DNA of 13,934 bases from Vulcanimicrobiota bacterium (GTDB lineage: Bacteria; Vulcanimicrobiota; Vulcanimicrobiia; Vulcanimicrobiales; Vulcanimicrobiaceae), in assembly GCA_013289785.1 (NCBI GenBank), contig JABCZE010000010.1, forward strand, positions 1-13,934, given 5' to 3'. Positions within the stretch are counted from its first letter, which is position 1; each line of letters opens with the position of its first letter. The notes beneath the pieces were generated by a model. It was given only the letters and a program-made list of their open reading frames with translations. It made no database searches and was not told the DNA's origin. Made by a program: the position numbers and the translations under genes. This document shows, piece by piece, positions 10,993 to 13,934 of the stretch.

Positions 10993-12492
10993 CTAGAAGC
11001 TCTTATTAAACTCGGTCAGCGCGGCGTCGAGCTGCTTGCGAGTGTCGTCCGACAGCGCGCCGCTGTCGGCGATTGAGCTAAGAATTTGCGGGTGCTCGGC
11101 GCGCAAGAAGCCGATCAGTCCCGACGCCCAGCCGGCAAGCCGAACGGTCGGCACGTCGCCGGCGAAGCCTTTGGTCGCGGCGTAGATTATAACGACCTGC
11201 TCTTCGGTCGCCTGAGGCTGGTACTGCGGCTGCTTGAGCAGCTCGGTGAGCTTCTCGCCGCGCGCAAGTTGATTTTGCGTCGCCTTGTCGAGGTCGCTCG
11301 AGAGCTTGGCAAACGCCGCGAGGTCGCGATACTGCGCTAGCTCGAGCTTCAGCTGACCCGCGACCGACTTCATCGCCTTGGTCTGCGCCGATCCGCCGAC
11401 GCGCGAGACCGAGAGACCGATGTCGACCGCCGGCCGGATTCCTTGGAAGAAGAGCTGCGGCGTCAAGTAGATTTGACCGTCGGTAATCGAGATCACGTTG
11501 GTTGGAATGTAGGCGGAAAAGTCGCCGGCTTGCGTCTCGATGACCGGAAGCGCGGTCATCGAGCCGCCTCCCATCTCGTCGGAGAGCTTCGCGGCGCGCT
11601 CGAGCAGCCGTGAGTGCAGATAAAAGACGTCGCCCGGGTACGCCTCGCGTCCCGGCGGGCGGCGCAGCAGCAACGACATCTCGCGGTACGATTGCGCGTG
11701 CTTCGTGAGATCGTCGTAAACGATGAGCACGTCCTTGCCGGCATACATAAACTCTTCGGCCATCGCGCAACCGGCAAACGGCGCCAGCCAGCGAAGCGCG
11801 GCCGCCTCCGACGGACTCACCGCGACGATGGTCGTGTAGGCCATCGCGCCTTTCTGCTCGAGAATCTGTGCCAGCGCGGCGACCGTCGAGTTCTTTTGTC
11901 CGATCGCGACGTAGACGCAGCAGACGTCGCGCCCCTTCTGATTGATGATCGCGTCGATGGCCATCGCGGTTTTGCCGGTCGAACGGTCGCCGATGATGAG
12001 CTCGCGCTGTCCCTTTCCAATGGGAATGAGCGCGTCGATCACGCGGATCCCGGTCTGCAACGGCTGTTTGACGGGCTGCCGCTGTACGACAGTGGGCGCC
12101 ACGTTTTCGATCGTACGGAATCGCGTCGTTGCGATCTCGCCCTTCCCGTCGATGGGTTGGCCCAGGGGATTGACGCACCGGCCGAGCATCGCGTCGCCGA
12201 CCGGCACGGATGCGATGCGGCCCGTTCGCCTCACGCTGTCGCCCTCTTTGATCTCCGAATCGGAGCCCATGATCACGATGCCGACGTTGTCCTCTTCGAG
12301 GTTCAGCGCGACGCCTTGCAGCCCGTTGGCAAACTCCACCAGCTCGGAGGATCGCACCCCGCGCAATCCATAGACGCGAGCGAGATTCGCGCCAACGGAG
12401 ATGACCGTGCCGATCTCGTCTTCTTGAATCTCGGTCTTGAACTGCTCGATTTGCTGCTTGAGAATACTGGCGATTTCGTCAGCGTTTATCAT
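10993..12492 (-). CDS. atpA: F-type ATP synthase alpha subunit
   Basis: Alpha forms the F1 hexamer with beta and carries the non-catalytic nucleotide sites. The 499-residue protein has P-loop GDRSTGKT at 168-175 (usual GDRQTGKT), [45 protein letters not shown], and the Arg finger Arg364 in [12 protein letters not shown], which reaches into the catalytic site. The ATG at 12492 has only a weak A-rich leader (TAAGAAAG). A 162-bp inverted repeat ends 15 bases upstream. The gene ends 2 bases before atpG. Confidence 0.97.
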   Translation of the reverse strand: MINADEIASILKQQIEQFKTEIQEDEIGTVISVGANLARVYGLRGVRSSELVEFANGLQGVALNLEEDNVGIVIMGSDSEIKEGDSVRRTGRIASVPVGDAMLGRCVNPLGQPIDGKGEIATTRFRTIENVAPTVVQRQPVKQPLQTGIRVIDALIPIGKGQRELIIGDRSTGKTAMAIDAIINQKGRDVCCVYVAIGQKNSTVAALAQILEQKGAMAYTTIVAVSPSEAAALRWLAPFAGCAMAEEFMYAGKDVLIVYDDLTKHAQSYREMSLLLRRPPGREAYPGDVFYLHSRLLERAAKLSDEMGGGSMTALPVIETQAGDFSAYIPTNVISITDGQIYLTPQLFFQGIRPAVDIGLSVSRVGGSAQTKAMKSVAGQLKLELAQYRDLAAFAKLSSDLDKATQNQLARGEKLTELLKQPQYQPQATEEQVVIIYAATKGFAGDVPTVRLAGWASGLIGFLRAEHPQILSSIADSGALSDDTRKQLDAALTEFNKSF

Positions 12493-12507
12493 TCATCAAC
12501 TTTCTTA

Positions 12508-12669
12508 GGAGCCTGTAGGGTTATGGCCGTTTTCGTATTTGTGCCGAATTTTGTTCGAAGACGAGGCGCGATGAGGGAGCGAAGCCGTAGCTTCGTGACC
12601 GAAGAGCAACGAAGTATTCGGATAAAAGACGGCACGAAGACGGAAATGCGCCATAGCCCTACAGGCTCC
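12508..12669. repeat. 162-bp imperfect inverted repeat between atpH and atpA
   Basis: The outer arms 12508-12527 and 12650-12669 pair over 20 bases with one T-G wobble. After a small internal loop, 12535-12557 pairs with 12619-12641 at 20 of 23 positions (17 Watson-Crick, 3 wobble). The centre is a separate 6-bp hairpin, CGAAGC-CGTA-GCTTCG, at 12580-12595. The right arm provides the last three codons and TAG stop of atpH. The left arm ends 15 bases before the atpA ATG. The element accounts for almost all of the 166-base atpH-atpA gap. It could be a MITE-like or palindromic repeat, or a structured intercistronic RNA. No flanking target duplication is obvious. Confidence 0.8.
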
Positions 12670-13207
12670 CAGTTGTGTGGAGTTGGCGGGCAAGGGCGTC
12701 GAGGCGGCCGGCGACGGTCGCGTCGATTCTGCGGTCTGCCAGAAGGAGGCGAAGGCCGCCGATGAGCTCGGCGTCGACTCGTTGCGTGACTTCGAACTTC
12801 TTGTCGTAGAGGTGCTCGAGCTTTCCAATCAGCGCCCGGTATTCGGCATCGTCGAGCGCTCTGGCGGACTCGATAGCCAAGCTCTCCGCGCCGCGAGCGG
12901 CTCGCTCCAACGCCAGATACTCCTCGACGATCGCGCCGAGCAAAGCCTCACGACGCTTGCGCACCAAAAGCAGGAGCGTGTGAAGTGCGACGGGATCGAT
13001 TCGCTTTTCAAAAGACTGCGTGAGGACGCGCTCTTTCTCGCGCCGCTCGATTACCGGCGCGACGAAAAAATCGTGGACCAGTCCGTGCGGGCCGATCGCA
13101 CGCGCGACGGCCGCTAAATCGGCGCCCACGCGTTCGACCACGCCGCGTTCCCGAGCAACGGCAATCGCCGCGATTGCGTAGCGGCGCGCGAGCGTCCGGT
13201 TAACCAC
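12659..13207 (-). CDS. atpH: F-type ATP synthase delta subunit
   Basis: Delta links the F1 crown to the peripheral stalk. With GTG at 13207 (GGAGAAGAG upstream) the protein is 182 residues, the normal size, and starts VVNRTLARRYAIAAIAVARE, matching the family's N-terminal ARRYA helix. The C-terminal signature VTQRVDAELIGGLRLLLADRRIDATVAGRLDALARQL is clear. The frame remains open to 13633, but that part is a shadow of atpF. It overlaps atpF by 8 bases. The final Gly-Ser-Leu and TAG stop are encoded by the arm of the adjacent inverted repeat, so the original C-terminus may have been altered by that element. Confidence 0.92.
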   Translation of the reverse strand: MVNRTLARRYAIAAIAVARERGVVERVGADLAAVARAIGPHGLVHDFFVAPVIERREKERVLTQSFEKRIDPVALHTLLLLVRKRREALLGAIVEEYLALERAARGAESLAIESARALDDAEYRALIGKLEHLYDKKFEVTQRVDAELIGGLRLLLADRRIDATVAGRLDALARQLHTTGSL

Positions 13208-13703
13208 CGGCGCTCTTCTCCAGCGAACCGACGAAACGCTCGACCAGACGCGAGTCCACTGCCGGACCGATGCGCGCCACGGCGTCGTGCCGCGCGATTT
13301 GTAGCGCGCGCTCCAAGAGCTCGTCGCGAAGGCGCAGGCGGGCGGCCGCGAGCGCGCGTTCCAACTCCCCGCCGGCATCGCGCAAGCTGCGCTCGCCGGC
13401 TTCGGTTGCCTCCTCGAGCATCGCCTCGCGCTCACGCTGCGCGTGAACCTCCGCTCGCTGCCCGATGAGCAGGGCATCGCGCTGCGCCGTGTCGATCTCC
13501 TCGCGCAGAGTGACGAGCGCTTCCTTCGCCTCGTCCCGATGGCGTTCCGATTGCGCGATCTGCGCGTTGCTATTGGCCTGCGCGGCGAGAACGACGGGCA
13601 TGATCCACTTATTCCAAATAAAAACCAGGGCACCGAGAAACAGAACCGACGAAGCGACCTGGCTCCAGATCGAGATCTCGAGATAGAGCCTTTCCTCGCT
13701 CAT
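13200..13703 (-). CDS. atpF: F-type ATP synthase subunit b (peripheral stalk)
   Basis: The protein has 167 residues. An N-terminal membrane segment at about 13-37 (WSQVASSVLFLGALVFIWNKW and following) precedes a long, charged coiled coil (about 45-145, with QSERHRDEAKEAL and RLRLRDELLERALQIARHD). This is the standard b-subunit layout, anchoring the stator to the a subunit and reaching to delta. The ATG at 13703 directly follows the stop of the upstream gene (TAGATG), with GGAGG 8 bases before it. The end overlaps atpH by 8 bases. Confidence 0.93.
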   Translation of the reverse strand: MSEERLYLEISIWSQVASSVLFLGALVFIWNKWIMPVVLAAQANSNAQIAQSERHRDEAKEALVTLREEIDTAQRDALLIGQRAEVHAQREREAMLEEATEAGERSLRDAGGELERALAAARLRLRDELLERALQIARHDAVARIGPAVDSRLVERFVGSLEKSAGG

Positions 13704-13934
13704 CTACGTCGCCTCCGGAATAACTCGAGCGAGCATGAAGTCGGCCACGCTCCGCGCCGCCACCGACTCGCCCGCTCGGGCTTCATCGAGCTCGCGCTGC
13801 GCGGTCTGCTGCGCCTCCCCCACGAGGCTTTGCGCCTGTTGCGAGTAGCGCGTTGCCAACTCCGCCGCCTCGTTTGAGCCCGCAGCCCGCGCCGCGGCGA
13901 TGCGGCGCTCGGCTTCGACCCGCGCCGACGCTCG
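13704..13934 (-). CDS. C-terminal part of a hydrophilic coiled-coil protein, probably a second peripheral-stalk subunit (5' end outside window)
   Basis: Seventy-six codons are open from the window edge to TAG at 13706. The peptide is Ala/Glu/Arg/Gln-rich and helical (RVEAERRIAAARAAG, AQQTAQRELDEARAG) and ends SVAARSVADFMLARVIPEAT. No membrane segment is in the visible part. The position just before atpF, where a b' gene sits in cyanobacterial-type operons, suggests a b'-like stator subunit. The C-terminal VADFMLARVI ending also recalls small stalk subunits of V/A-type ATPases (G/H), so the family is unsettled. It is not the c subunit, which is hydrophobic throughout. Confidence 0.6.
   Translation of the reverse strand, partial: RASARVEAERRIAAARAAGSNEAAELATRYSQQAQSLVGEAQQTAQRELDEARAGESVAARSVADFMLARVIPEAT

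Noticed and set aside
11614..12765. 383-codon plus-strand open frame opposite atpA and the inverted repeat
   Set aside because: The composition is that of a codon-bias shadow, and it crosses the atpA start and the palindromic element without any domain signal.
13208..13633. N-terminal extension of the atpH frame
   Set aside because: The extra 142 residues are Arg/Ser-rich noise overlapping atpF. The delta family N-terminus begins right after GTG at 13207.

Overview
The window is a gene-dense stretch of high-GC bacterial DNA in which every supported gene lies on the minus strand, so transcription runs from position 13934 towards position 1. Starts are often TTG or GTG and neighbouring genes commonly overlap by 4 or 8 bases. 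An LptA/OstA-type periplasmic protein suggests a diderm. MreB points to a rod-shaped or elongating cell. The order F-ATPase, murA, mreB/mbl, together with an RsbV/RsbW-type switch, YtxH and DUF948 proteins, recalls Firmicutes. The mixture would fit a deep-branching diderm lineage such as Candidatus Eremiobacterota (WPS-2), but that placement is a guess from gene content only.

Right part (13934 to 7893) is an F-type ATP synthase operon. It begins with the end of a hydrophilic coiled-coil gene (probably a second peripheral-stalk subunit), then atpF (b), atpH (delta), atpA (alpha), atpG (gamma), a small ABM-like dimeric alpha/beta-barrel gene, atpD (beta) and atpC (epsilon). Two palindromic elements interrupt it. 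A 58-bp perfect-armed palindrome sits in frame inside atpG and encodes 19 extra residues. A 162-bp imperfect inverted repeat fills the atpH-atpA gap and supplies the atpH stop codon.

Middle part (7857 to 2707) continues with short spacing into murA (first committed step of peptidoglycan synthesis), an mreB/mbl-type actin homologue, a divergent YrdC/TsaC-domain protein, a secreted LptA-like protein and rarA (AAA+ ATPase of replication-fork maintenance). Spacing is 36 bases or less except at the mreB-tsaC junction (55 bases with the start chosen here), so atp through rarA could be read as one very long transcript. A hairpin overlaps the rarA stop codon.

Left part (2612 to 1) is probably a second transcription unit. 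It holds a NifS/IscS-type cysteine desulfurase, a DUF948 membrane protein, a YtxH-like membrane protein, a STAS anti-anti-sigma factor and the start of an RsbW-type anti-sigma ATPase cut by the window edge. The gap upstream of the desulfurase (2613-2706) carries an 8-bp inverted repeat that could be an operator.

I found no tRNA, rRNA, CRISPR array, transposase or phage gene. The least ordinary content is the two palindromic elements inside the ATP synthase operon, the extra ABM-like gene between gamma and beta, and several housekeeping-type proteins whose diagnostic motifs are altered: N-box Asn in the anti-sigma ATPase, the PLP-contacting Gln in the desulfurase, and the Ser-Ala-Asn motif in the YrdC protein.
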